Positions 46,391-56,850 of a DNA stretch of 64,000 nt are shown piece after piece. The stretch covers positions 1,984,001 through 2,048,000 of the forward strand of contig JAGMWG010000003.1 of assembly GCA_020744225.1 (NCBI GenBank), written 5' to 3'. The notes beneath the pieces were generated by a model, which was given only the letters and a program-made list of their open reading frames with translations, did not search any database and was not told the DNA's origin. The position numbers and the translations under genes were made by a program. Position 1 is the stretch's first letter, and every line of letters begins with the position of its first letter. Source of the stretch: Paraphoma chrysanthemicola. Taxonomy: Eukaryota; Ascomycota; Dothideomycetes; Pleosporales; Phaeosphaeriaceae.

Positions 46391-47478
46391 ATGACTTCCG
46401 CAGCTCAACCCAAATTCCTGCCCAACCGGCACGACCTAGGTGTCGTTGCCGTCGGCTTCAGCGGCGGCCAGGTAACTACTCCGCCCGTCTCGCAAAGTAT
46501 ACGTCAAAACCCCAAGTTCTGACCTTTTCTACAGCCCAAGCCCGGCGTCGACGCCGCGCCCATGGCCCTAATCGAAGCCGGCCTGATCCAACAACTCGAG
46601 TCGGACCTCGAGAAGAAAGTCTCCTACGACGGCACCGTGCACAACTACGCTGAACTCGTGCCCTCGGACGACCCAGACTATCGCGGCATGAAGCGCCCGA
46701 AATTTGCGTCCGCAGTCACAAAAGTCGTCTCAGATCAAGTCTACAACCACGCGCGGGAGGGAAAACTCGTCGTCACGCTTGGCGGCGACCACAGCATTGC
46801 TATCGGCACCATTTCCGGGACTGCAAAGGCGATCCGCGAGAGACTTGGGCGCGAAATTGCGGTGATTTGGGTCGATGCACATGCAGATATTAACACGCCG
46901 GAGACGAGCGACAGCGGGAACATACACGGCATGCCGGTAGCCTTTCTGACGGGCCTGGCCAAGGAGGAGAGGGAGGATGTGTTTGGGTGGTTGAGCGAGG
47001 AGCATCGATTGAGCACGAAGAAATTGGTGTACATTGGCTTGAGGGACATTGACAAGGGGGAGAAGAAGATTTTGAGGGAGCATGGGATCAAGGCGTTTTC
47101 GATGCATGATGTTGACAGGTATGTTTTGCTCAAATATGAACGCTGGCTGTGTTGCGGATGCTGACTTGAGATAGGCATGGTATCGGCAAGATCATGGATA
47201 TGGCACTGGGCTGGATCGGAAGCGATACACCGATTCACTTGTCGTTCGACATCGATGCGTTAGACCCGATCTACGCACCTAGCACAGGCACGGCTGTTCG
47301 AGGAGGTCTGACGCTGCGCGAGGGTGACTTCATTTGCGAGTGTGTCGCGGAGACTGGATCGCTGATTGCATTGGATCTGGTTGAGGTGAATCCAAGCCTT
47401 GATGAGCAAGGTGCTAGCGATACTGTACGCGCCGGCTTGTCTATCGTGCGGTGCGCCCTTGGGGATACACTTTTGTGA
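46391..47478 (+). CDS. car1: Arginase
   Basis: Three exons (46391-46471, 46535-47118, 47175-47478) give 322 residues. It hydrolyses arginine to ornithine and urea in the cytosol. The binuclear manganese ligands are all present: His113 (LGGDHSIAIG), Asp141, His143 and Asp145 (VDAHADINTPE), and Asp247 and Asp249 (SFDIDALDP). The substrate-binding segment SGNIHGMPVAFL and the C-terminal EVNPSLDEQG also match. In ascomycetes arginase is induced by arginine and subject to nitrogen regulation. Confidence 0.96.
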
Positions 47479-47890
47479 AAGCTCGAAAACACGACGAACC
47501 TGTACACATAGGACAGAGGCGGCACTCGCGTATGCTTGGGTAGAGGTAGACGGTTCGTGAAGCAATTCATGCACAAGTACGAAGCACGACATAACCTTAA
47601 GCTTATGTGCATCGATCACATGCACGGAGACGTAGAGTACATTCAACCTCAGACAGAATCAATATGCTAAAACTCCAAAATGCTAAGAGGCCGTTCAATT
47701 GACAGCCATGTAACGATACAGTGCTCTTGCCGACGTCCAATGTTCTGCAAACCTAACCTCAAAACGACACGACTAAGAGGAGCATTCCGCAGACCCACGC
47801 TCCGTGCCCAACACGCCATCTGTCCGATACACAAGAATAACGATTGTGCGCGAAAGCCTATTCTACTTACGCCAAGCTCCTCTAACCCAT
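47479..47890. other. Convergent 3' flanks
   Basis: Region between the arginase stop and the stop of the small membrane-protein gene. Nothing recognised. Confidence 0.5.
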
Positions 47891-48333
47891 CTACAAAATG
47901 ATAAGCACCGTCTTATCACTTCTCCTTCGTCTTCTCCACTGTCTCTTTCCCACTACACTGCCCGCCGAACTCAACGGAGCACCACCGCACGCTTCCACAT
48001 CTGCCGTCTCGTCAACACTGTATCCCTTTGTCGAAGACATATCTAGTCCCGTCGAATGCTCACCTTTATTTTTGCGCGTGCGTGCCCCGCGTTGCTGCCA
48101 TATCTTATACACATGTATTGCAGTGAACCCGATGAGTGGTGCAAAAACAGCGATCAGCACGGCTAGCAGGCCGAATAAAGCTTCCTTGGACCATGAAGGG
48201 TCTGTGATCGAGGTGGATGGACTAGGCTGGCTTGTGGGATCTGCGTAGCCAGAGGGAGGTCAGTATGCGCATCCGAACAAGCGTTCATCGTCTCGAATGA
48301 GTTCAACATACCGCTGTTTCCGGGAGACTGCAT
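47891..48333 (-). CDS. Small single-pass membrane protein, function unknown
   Basis: Two exons (48333-48312, 48240-47891) joined over a 71-bp GTATGT...GCAG intron encode 123 residues. A short Ser/Pro/Thr-rich N-terminal segment starting MQSPGNSDPTSQ leads to one membrane helix (ALFGLLAVLIAVFAPLIGF, about 35-53). A basic cytoplasmic tail follows, with KIWQQRGARTRKNKGEH and a C-terminal RRRRR run. There is no cleavable signal, so it is likely signal-anchored. I do not recognise a family. The phase closure and good splice sites support the model, but it is short. Confidence 0.6.
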
Positions 48334-48849
48334 TTTAAAGATCGAGTTGGCGTTAGATATATCCTACAATCTATACTGGACTCTTCGAGATGGAGGCAAG
48401 AAAGAAGCCTGGATCAAAAGACTGCGAAAACATGCTGTGCTGGCTGCCGATGCGAGAAAATTAGGATATGGCACGGTTTGGGGGGGCTGGGATAAAGGAA
48501 GGCCATGATGCTGATGGGCTCATTGTGGGCGAAGCGATTCTACGTTTCGCGCGGCTGATTGTGTAACGCAGACACACTGATCGTGTCGTTCGAGTAAGAC
48601 TCGTAGCATGCTCATAGCTCTTTTGGTCGTGGAGATAGAGCTATGTAAACATTTATATTCTCTATGCCATGAGGGTTGGGAGGTGGTTGGGATGGCTGGA
48701 CGGCTGGTAGTAGCTGCAGGCTGACGGCGGGGCAGTGCATGCGTGGTCTCGTATTCGGTGCATTGCTGGACACTCCAAGCAGAGCCCACACTTGGGGAGG
48801 TGGACTGTTAACACCTAGAATTTGTAAATGGTTCCTGTTATGACTTGCA
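48334..48849. other. Intergenic, no gene seen
   Basis: Promoter side of the small membrane-protein gene and 3' flank of the SigF-like gene. Confidence 0.5.
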
Positions 48850-49652
48850 TCATTCCAGGCGTTTCTTCTTCGCCTCTCCCTCTCCAACAACTTTCTCCTC
48901 TTCCCAATCCCCCACTCCTGGACCCCCATCCAACCACTTCCAGTCCCTCTTTCCCTCACCCAACCGTCTCTGCCCCTCCAAAGCCTTGTCGTTCCCACTA
49001 CCCCAACCATACCACTCCTCAGCAATACTCACCGGCATCCCCACCGCCGCGCCAAGCACACACATTAGCGCCGCAACAAATTGCCACAGCATGACGAGCA
49101 CCCATAGCCCTGGGAGCAGGAACCGCACAAACTGGTCGACCTGGTACAAGTCTTCCTGGCTGCGAATGTAGTATTTATGGTCTGCGCGGTTATACTGCAG
49201 GCGTAGGACGGCGGTGAGGCGGACGGGCGCGGCGTAGAAGGGGACGGGCCAGAGGCGGAAGGTTTGCCAGATGGTGGTGTAGAGTATGAGATGTCTTTGA
49301 TCGAACGCTATCCATGTAAATCAGCCTGCATTGCCTGTATCTACTTCTGGACGATGTTCGTACCAACTGATTCAACGTCAATTTCTATCCGCGGGCTCAT
49401 AATCTTGTACCACCGATATATGCGCTCAATCAGCCATCGCGAATTGCTCCAGCTGCCGGTGCGGCAGAATGGGTGCGTGAAGGATGCATTGGGCGTGAAA
49501 TACGTTTCTACGGTTTCGCGTTGGATGGACGGCGGGGATTGGGTGAGGAGATGAATTATGCCGGGGATTTCTTTGACTGTTGTTGTCTGTTAGTCAGTGG
49601 ACGACGAAGCCCAGGAACGAGGAGGATGGTGCGACGGACCTGGGTTCTCCAT
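48850..49652 (-). CDS. SigF-like NTF2-fold protein with C-terminal membrane segment
   Basis: Three exons (49652-49640, 49576-49364, 49307-48850) give 227 residues. Exon 1 is only 13 nt (MENP plus one base) and its donor is GTCCGT, weaker than usual. The chain MENPVKEIPGIIHLLTQSPP, TYFTPNASFTHPFCRTG, WLIERIYRWYKIMSPRIEI and LYTTIWQTFRLWPVPFYAA forms an NTF2-like alpha+beta cone. It is continued by RSQEDLYQVDQFVRFLLPGL and a hydrophobic VLVMLWQFVAALMCVLGAAV helix. Fungal relatives are annotated as SigF-like NTF2-like proteins, without an established role. Confidence 0.85.
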
Positions 49653-49995
49653 TGCAGGAAGGAACCAAAAAGATTCCAGGGGTCTCAATTATGGAAGGGA
49701 GTGGATTGAGAGATGCGGCAGATCCGCGCATGGATGGTAGGTGCTGCAGGCGTCTAAAGTTTGTTGTGTTCGCATGTGAAGATCGGTTGACGTCATTGGT
49801 ACTGCTCAGCATAGGCTTACCAGAGCGCCTCGCAAAAGTATTGAATTGGGATGAAGGTTGTTTGTGATATCTCATGATCATTCAGAATTACATGCTATTC
49901 AGAAAAGTAAGGCCTCCTGCATGAGGCATTTTGAGTTTTCAGCAAATGCGTGCATCGCAACATATTGCCTCCATCCTCCGTTCCAGAGCAGTACT
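49653..49995. other. Intergenic
   Basis: Short spacer between the SigF-like gene start and the bli-3 stop. Nothing recognised. Confidence 0.5.
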
Positions 49996-50665
49996 CTACT
50001 GCGCCTTCCACTGCTGAATCTCAGACTCGCTGATTTGCCTTAGCTTATTCACGCTGGGTGATTGGCCTGTCGCAACACCCTTCGCCAGCTCGACGAAGCC
50101 ACCAAGCTGAGTCCTGTTTGAGACAGCGTACTGAGCAGTGCTAGCCTTGACGCGGATGATGCCAATACGCGGGTCCTCTGGGCCACCGTCGTGCTTGCCA
50201 TCACCGAGGTCACCAATCCATGCCTTGAGTGCGGGCGAGTAGTGCTTCTTGACGACGGCACGATCGGTCTCGATGGTGGCGTGGCCGGAGATGGATGCCC
50301 ACTCGCCAGAGTTGGTGATGAAGCCAATGTTGACTGATGCATGCTCCTTGAGGTCGTCGGTCTTGCCAGACTCGGTGTTGGTGTGGAAGAGCAGGTCGAA
50401 GCCGTTTCCTTCCTGTACGTTGTCAGATCACACTCGTCGAAAGGTTAGGCATCGGTCATCGTACCTTTGCAGCCAAAGCCATTGCTCTTGATGCAAGCAG
50501 GTCACTGTCCGCGACTTGTGTGGTCAACAGGCAGAACTTGGTGTTGTCGATGAACTTGAGAAGGTCCTCGACCTTGTCCTTCAACGAGGCGTCATCCTGG
50601 TTCTTCTGGGTGTATGGGTCGGCATTCTTTGAGCCGGTGTCTGTGTTGCTGAATCCAGAAGACAT
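49996..50665 (-). CDS. bli-3: BLI-3-type FMN-binding split-barrel protein
   Basis: Two exons (50665-50465, 50412-49996; 52-bp intron) give 205 residues from MSSGFSNTDTGSKN, the conserved start. The frame continues upstream to another ATG at 50815, which would add a 50-residue Arg/Ser/Leu-rich extension (MYARIPLRSLSSTL...) that looks like a mitochondrial presequence. The pyridoxamine-phosphate-oxidase-like split barrel shows FCLLTTQVADSDLLASRAMAL, DLLFHTNTESGKTDDL, VNIGFITNSGEWASISGHAT and WIGDLGDGKHDGGPEDPRIG. Neurospora bli-3 is strongly induced by blue light through the White Collar complex. The biochemical function is unproven. Confidence 0.9.
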
Positions 50666-50815
50666 ATTGTTTTGCTGAGTTCGATGTACAGTTTGGTGTC
50701 TGGGGAACTGGACAGCAGCTGTCAGCATGCAATTGGCGAATGCTCTACTACTCAGAGGTCTTTGCGCCGTCCGAAGTGTAGAAGACAAGGAACGTAGAGG
50801 AATACGGGCATACAT

Positions 50816-51366
50816 TTCTGGGAGTGAATTGCGTGTTGTTGTGGGGTAGTTGATGAAGTCTGGCTGTCGTGAGACGTAAGTTAAGTAGTTCTCTGCAAGC
50901 ACTCGATGACGTCAATGTTGTCTAACAAACAGAAGGACCCCACATCGCGCTCTCTGCTTTCTGTGGGGTACCGCGATCTGACATGCGAATCGCGAGCGAA
51001 CCGGGTGTGCGTTTTACGACTGGGGTGCCGTCTCATTGTGGTACATTCTGCCGTCATATTACGCCATGCAATGCTGAGTCCGACTCTTACCAGCACATGA
51101 GCGTGTAAAGAATCGACCTGAGTTGTGAACAACAAGACGTACGTATCCGATCTAAATATCTCTTGCTTTAGAAGAAACATCGACTACATTCCGTAAACAT
51201 AATCGATCTTGCCAAGGCCCGATGACACACTATCAGAGACATAATAGTCCAGAACTAAGAATGAAGCTCAAACGGCCAACCATGTAGAGCAAATGTCAAG
51301 ATAAATGGCCCAATTTTGAAGACGAAAGATCCTCCGCCGACCCGTTGTCATATGTGCGAGAAGTGT
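50816..51366. promoter_or_regulatory. bli-3 upstream region with CGATC motifs
   Basis: Three CGATC motifs (50974-50978, 51148-51152, 51204-51208) occur upstream of bli-3. This is the type of sequence bound by the White Collar complex in Neurospora. Resemblance only; the right end also holds the 3' flank of bfr1. Confidence 0.3.
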
Positions 51367-53025
51367 TTATGCCTCGGCGGCAGCCTCTTTGTCCTCAATC
51401 GAGGCCTTCTCGAGCTCTTTGGCAGCATCTGCCGCACCGTCCTGTTCTTGCTCGAGTTCAGCCTCTGCAGAGGGAGTTACGTTGACGCCGGCGTTCTTCT
51501 GGGCGGTCTTCTTGGCGTGGTCTGTTGTGCCGTTCGCACCCTCATCCTCTTCAGCCTCCAGGCGCTCGATCTCCTTCTGTGCCTTGGCAATGTTCTGCAA
51601 TATGATTAGCTTGAGAGAATTCACAACAGATGGATAAATATACCTCCTTGGTCTTGCGATCCTGGTCCCCCTTCCAGAAAGCAAGCTTCTCCTTGAGCTT
51701 CTCGACCGTCGCGGGAACATCAGCCTGGCTCGCTGGAGCGTCAAGGCCGACCTTTGCGAGCTCTTCAATAATGCCCACGTTGATGTTAAATTTGCTCTCA
51801 GCAGCGGGCGCCTTCTTTCCTTTCTTGCCCTTCTTGCCGCCGGTGCCAACAAAGTAGCTCTCTTCCTCGGCCTCCTTCTTTCCGACGCGGACACCCTTGA
51901 AACCAGCATCGTCCACTGTGCGTTGTGTCGAGGCAGCGAACTTGCTGGCAGCGGTGGTCTCCTTAGGCGGCAGTGCAGAAGGATCGAAGTGGCGGATGAG
52001 ACCCTCGGTGGTCAAGATCTCATCTTGGAATGCTGGTGCGCTGGCCTCCTCAAGGCGCTTGCTCGCAGCCTCCTTGCGCTTGCCAGCGACGTACTGTTGT
52101 TGCTCCTGGCGGCGCTTCTCGTTTCGGATCTTGCGTGCCTGATAGTCATATTCCTGGAATGCGCGCTTCTGCTGGAAGTAGGCATCCTTGATTTCCTTGC
52201 GAGCCTGGTATTTCGCCTGTTGTTCGGCGCGAGCCTTGTCGGTCTCCTCGCGAAGAGCCTTGAGGTTCTTGAACGCGTCGTCCTGCTCAGCCTTGAGGCC
52301 ATCGAGCTCCGTCTGCAGCACGGTGTACTTCTCGCTCAGAGCCTTTTGTTCGGGGTCGTCGAGGAGCTTCTTCTGTTCGGCAATCTTTGCTTTTATCGCA
52401 TCGATGTCCTTTTGTTGACCATCGAACCCAGAGAACTGCTTGCGCGCTTTGTTGAGGTTGGTGATCTCAGAGAGGGCCTTCTTCTCGTCTACGAGCTTCA
52501 TCATGCCGCCATCGACTTGCTTCTGAAGACGTGCGATCTCCTGGTCAACTTCCTCCACTGACTTGAAGTTGACCTTGCCCTTGCTAGTTTTGAGCTCATT
52601 CAGCCGTGACTTGAGCTGCTCATCGTACTTCTTGATTTGTTCGTGGACGGCGCTGCGCGATGACTTGTTGCCCTGCTGGGCCTGGCGGATGGCATTGAGC
52701 TCGGTCTTGAGCTCCTGCTGACGCTTTCCGTTGGGCGAGTCCTTGTTGTTGGGGCGGGCGAGATCAAGCTTGGCTTTGGAAGCATTCTACTCAGTGAGCG
52801 ACTGTTATAATGCCACAGAACTGCCACGCATGCAAGAGCCCGATGCTGCGGTGCTAGCTCCCACAACGGGGTAAATGAAATCAAACCTACCAGCTTCTCT
52901 TGCGCAGCGGTGTGCTCCTTCTCCGCCTTGGCCAAGTCCTCCTTGTACTTGTCCTCGTCAGGCTTCTCGGGCTTGACGACCTGCTGCTTGCCCTCGGCGG
53001 CGGGAGGAGTCGCGACGTCAGCCAT
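51367..53025 (-). CDS. bfr1: Nuclear segregation protein BFR1 family
   Basis: Three exons (53025-52891, 52786-51644, 51594-51367; introns 104 and 49 bp) encode 501 residues. Yeast Bfr1 associates with polysomes and mRNP complexes at the ER and affects ploidy and secretion. The start is MADVATPPAAEGKQQVV, after a non-ATG frame extension. Nearly the whole chain is charged coiled coil, with family landmarks NASKAKLDLARPNNKDSPNG, FKSVEEVDQEIARLQKQVD, ARKQFSGFDGQQKDIDAIKA and YDYQARKIRNEKRRQEQQQ. A Lys/Gly run (GGKKGKKGKKAP) precedes the last helix. The C-terminal exon is acidic and Ala-rich. Confidence 0.93.
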
Positions 53026-53233
53026 TGTGCAGTCAATTGGTTTCAAAGGTTGACTGGTGGGTGTGGCGATCGGTGGGGTGATTAATGTTGTGCGGACCGA
53101 TGAGAGGGAGAGGTCGGAATTTATGATGCGGAGGACAACTATTTCGAAATCGAGGGTCCGTCGCTAAAATCGAGGTTGCGTTGCGAACCGCGGTCACTGC
53201 AACTTTACCCGAGCTTTTAGCGTCGACAGAGCC

Positions 53234-54211
53234 ATGGTTGCCACGAACACATCCTCAATTCACCTGCACTTGCAAACAGACAGAATGGCAGAGCAGTCGC
53301 GAGGGAAGATTCCAGTCTTACTGCTGAAGACCAAGTCGGCGCCCACGGACGCGTACGAGGAGCTCTTCACGACCCTGGACGACCATCGATATGACCCCAT
53401 CTTCGTACCCGTCCTGGAACACCGCTTCAAAAAAGATGCACTGGACGGCGTGAGGTCACATATAACGAGCCGTGGATTCGTGCAGTCTTCGGAAGGCGGT
53501 CTCGCGACGTATGGCGCTCTAGTCTTCACCTCTCAGAGAGCCGTAGAAGCCTTTGCAGAGATTATCGAGGAGCTCCGGAAAGATACAAGTATTTCCATCG
53601 ACGATCTGCTGCCAGAAAGCCTCCCTTTGTATGTCGTCGGGCCAGCCACGGCACGTGGACTGAGATCCATGAAGTTATCCTGCCCTATTCTTGGAGAGGA
53701 CACCGGCAATGGAGAAGCTCTTGCAGCTTTTATGCTTGAGCACTACAACAGTATGTACCCAGGCGGAGGAAAACCACCGATATTGTTCCTGGTTGGCGAT
53801 AAGAGGCGGGACATAATACCGAAAACCATGCAGGCAGTTGAGCTTGGTCCTGAACGCGTGTCTAAGGTTGATGAGGTTGTTATATATGAGACGGTGGAGA
53901 TGAAATCATTCAAGGAGAATTTCTCGGCGATATGGCGTCGCAATGTCAAGGCCGGTTGTCATGACCAGTGGGTAGTTGTGTTCTCTCCGACCGGATGCCA
54001 GGCCATGCTGCAAAGCCTAGGCTTTCTGGACACGGGGAGCGAAAAGTTAGCAGACCTTGCTGGGAGCGACGGCATATGGGTCGCAACAATCGGGCCGACA
54101 ACTCGCGACTATCTTGAGGATGAATTTGGCTTCTCCCCAGATGTCTGTGCCGACAAACCCAGTCCACAAGGCATAGCGGAAGCCATCAAGGCGCGAAATA
54201 TCAATGGCTGA
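53234..54211 (+). CDS. hem4: Uroporphyrinogen-III synthase
   Basis: A single exon of 325 residues; a second in-frame ATG at 53285 (MAEQSRGKIPVLLLKTK) may be the functional start, as conservation begins there. The enzyme closes and inverts hydroxymethylbilane to uroporphyrinogen III, the fourth step of heme synthesis, in the cytosol. Two-lobed HemD features are present: PVLLLKTKSAPTDAYEELF, GALVFTSQRAVEAFAEII, LPLYVVGPATARGLRS, ILFLVGDKRRDIIPKTM, WVVVFSPTGCQAM and WVATIGPTTRDYLEDEFGF. It is divergent from bfr1 with only about 210 bp between the ATGs. Confidence 0.94.
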   Translation: MVATNTSSIHLHLQTDRMAEQSRGKIPVLLLKTKSAPTDAYEELFTTLDDHRYDPIFVPVLEHRFKKDALDGVRSHITSRGFVQSSEGGLATYGALVFTSQRAVEAFAEIIEELRKDTSISIDDLLPESLPLYVVGPATARGLRSMKLSCPILGEDTGNGEALAAFMLEHYNSMYPGGGKPPILFLVGDKRRDIIPKTMQAVELGPERVSKVDEVVIYETVEMKSFKENFSAIWRRNVKAGCHDQWVVVFSPTGCQAMLQSLGFLDTGSEKLADLAGSDGIWVATIGPTTRDYLEDEFGFSPDVCADKPSPQGIAEAIKARNING

Positions 54212-54804
54212 GGGCAACATCGCCAAATCACCCTGGAAACGATAGCAACGTCGACCTTGAGAAGAATGGCATGCACTGAAACATCTCCAACCATGATGGG
54301 ATTCATCTTGTACATCACACGTTTGTGCACACCTGGGCAGAAAGCCACGTGAATAGCTTCCACTGCCGGCACAAACTTGGGCCACCCAATCGCATCAAAT
54401 TGCGCATGGCCATCGTCACGGCCAGAACTTGCTACAATAACTCATGTCTGCTCAGCTCAGTATTTGCAGGCCGCTAAGGCGGTTTCTGCTAAATCACAAA
54501 GATCTGATTATTTTTCTGCATTTCGCATTTGTAGTAAAATTGTACGAAACTATACGGGGTTCTACAATAGTGAAATGACCGTCATCTGGTCTCACGCGCA
54601 TTTGCAGTGAAACGCGTGGCGCGCACGTGATCACGCGTCTTCGTGCCTTCCACTGACGTCAAGAGTTACACTAAGAGGCGTCGAGCTCGGCGACAAACAT
54701 TGCGCTCGCACAAAAGGCCTCGATTCCCCCTTGACACCTTCTTTCAATCGATTATCATTGCCTCACATATTTCACCACTCAGCAATTGACCCAGACTCAC
54801 CAAC
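54212..54804. other. Intergenic, no gene seen
   Basis: 3' flank of hem4 and promoter of the following plus-strand gene. Confidence 0.5.
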
Positions 54805-56144
54805 ATGGCGGGAACAAGATCATCGGCGCGCAAAGCAGACGCCACCTCTAGTCCTGCGCCAAGCGACGATGCTGTGGCAGGCACGAAGAGAAAGCCAGAG
54901 GCTGAGCCCTCCCCTAAGCGCAGTCGCAAGGCCACTAAGAAACAAGCAACGCTGGAAGAGACAGGTATCACCAAGGACAGTGATAGCGAGATGAAAGACG
55001 CCGAAGCGTCGGAGCAGAGCGATCACGAAGACACCACAGTAAAGTCGTCCAAAGATCATCCTGAAGTAAAGCATACCGAGAACGGGAGCAATGAGGAACA
55101 GAGGGAAGAAGAGAAGGGGCCGTCTGATGATGCCTCGAAGGTAGACAGGACAGCCGATGAGGTGAAAGACGATACGGATGGCGCCGGCTCGAAGGCGTCC
55201 AACGAAGCTGCGAAGTCCGATGACAACAACAATGGCGCTATCGAGAAGTCGTCTCAGCGCCAGAGAGACATGCCCTCCAATATTCTGGAGAAGGGCATCA
55301 TTTGTAAGATGCCACAAGTCCATACGTGCCACACACTAATTGTCCACCAGACTTCTTCACTCGCAATCGTGTCGGCATTGATGATGCTGATAGCGTTGGT
55401 GACCTTCAGCGGACTTTCTTTGTCCTTCGACCGCTACCCACAGACGCCAAACTGGGCGAAGGTGCCATCCCAGATCTCAAGAATAACCGCCTTTTGGCGC
55501 TTCCGAAGAAGACTTTCCCTAAGTCACATAACGACCGCTTCATGGCATTTGTCGAGAAGGCGAACGTGTCCATACAGCAGCTGAAGGACGATTTCTTCAA
55601 AGGCAGTGAGTACGAGACGAAAACCCAGGGTACAAGAAAGGTCGATCCTGTCACCCCTGTTGCAGAGGGCGTATACGCGATCACTCGCACGGAGGATAGG
55701 ACCACGCATCTTATCTACTCCACTACAATCCCGTCTGATCTTGGTGAGATGCAAGATGACCTTGGTATCAAGGACCAGGGTAGCTTTGTCGTCAGCGTCA
55801 AGAATCCAGAACGAAGTGGCCCAGCATCTGCATCGTTGCCTCAGAAGCCTGGTTTTTCTAAAGAAATCATCGAGGAGTTCAGAGGCTTGGCATGGTCTGA
55901 AGTCAAGCCCAAATATCTCGATCATGAGTACTGCCAGATCTTGCTTATTGGCGAGAGACTTGAGAAAGGCGTGGAGCCAACGACAAAGGACCAGAAGCAC
56001 GACAAGGAGACGCCACAGGAGGAGCTTGAGAAGCTCGAGCATGAGGATGAGCTTCGTGTGCAACATCTGAATGGCGACGATTCTGTCTTTGACGATCTCA
56101 AGATCAGCAAGAAGGACTACCCCACGGTCCCAACCACCTGGTAG
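54805..56144 (+). CDS. Conserved fungal protein, probably nuclear, function unknown
   Basis: Two exons (54805-55303, 55351-56144; 47-bp intron) give 430 residues. The first 155 residues are disordered, Lys/Glu/Asp/Ser-rich, with a bipartite-like nuclear signal (TKRKPEAEPSPKRSRKATKK). The conserved half begins at the exon junction: NILEKGIIYFFTRNRVGIDD, RTFFVLRPLPTDAKLGEGAI, NRLLALPKKTFPKSHNDRFM, YAITRTEDRTTHLIYSTTIP and FVVSVKNPERSGPASASLPQ. A C-terminal acidic region ends ...KKDYPTVPTTW. The compact middle part looks like a stable fold shared among ascomycetes, but I cannot name it. Confidence 0.85.
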
Positions 56145-56850
56145 AACAGACTGCGAACCTCGTTGTCATACTCTGCGCTTCATACAAAATCTTTGTCTTA
56201 TGTACTGTACAACATATTGGGGATGGCGTTCAAGGGATCTACTGAAGTTGGGCTGAGAACAATGTATACATGGTCAAACTGTTGCAAGCAGGTCCCTGGG
56301 CAAGTGAACGCATGGCTTTATGCTGGAGATGGTTCAGGGATGGATATGACGGGCAGAGTGCTCTATCGCAATGCTTCACAGACTTCTGTAGACTTCTAGT
56401 GTGATCTTGTTGATGCTTTCACAACGCAATTTGATACCAGACGGTGAAATGATTAGAAGCAATCCGGGTCACTGTCCTGTGGAGTTGAAGCAGAAAGCAT
56501 GCAATCTACCTAAGTGATAGGCCCTTTGAACTGAAGATTCATCATGCATCTCAGATTGCATATTAGCTGTCGATGAAGTGCTGTCATCGGTGAGAATGGT
56601 TCAGTTCGACGAGTGGCAGCGTTCTCTTTCACTTCACGGTTCTCAGGCACCGTCATCTCAACAACAATATAATGATTCATCGCTCATTGCTCATCCCTCA
56701 TTTGTTAGAAATGGATCACCATCATCATGAACCAGGACGATGGCAGCGATCCTGGCTGCAGGTACAAGAGCAGCCCACTCCTCTACTCCTTGCGATTCAC
56801 ACGACGACGTTGCTCGCTTTGCCACGACCCGAAACCACAACATCGACAAT
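56145..56850. other. Intergenic, promoter of the BTB gene
   Basis: No gene seen. An ATG at 56740 in frame with the next gene could extend it by 37 residues, but the encoded stretch is not protein-like. Confidence 0.5.
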
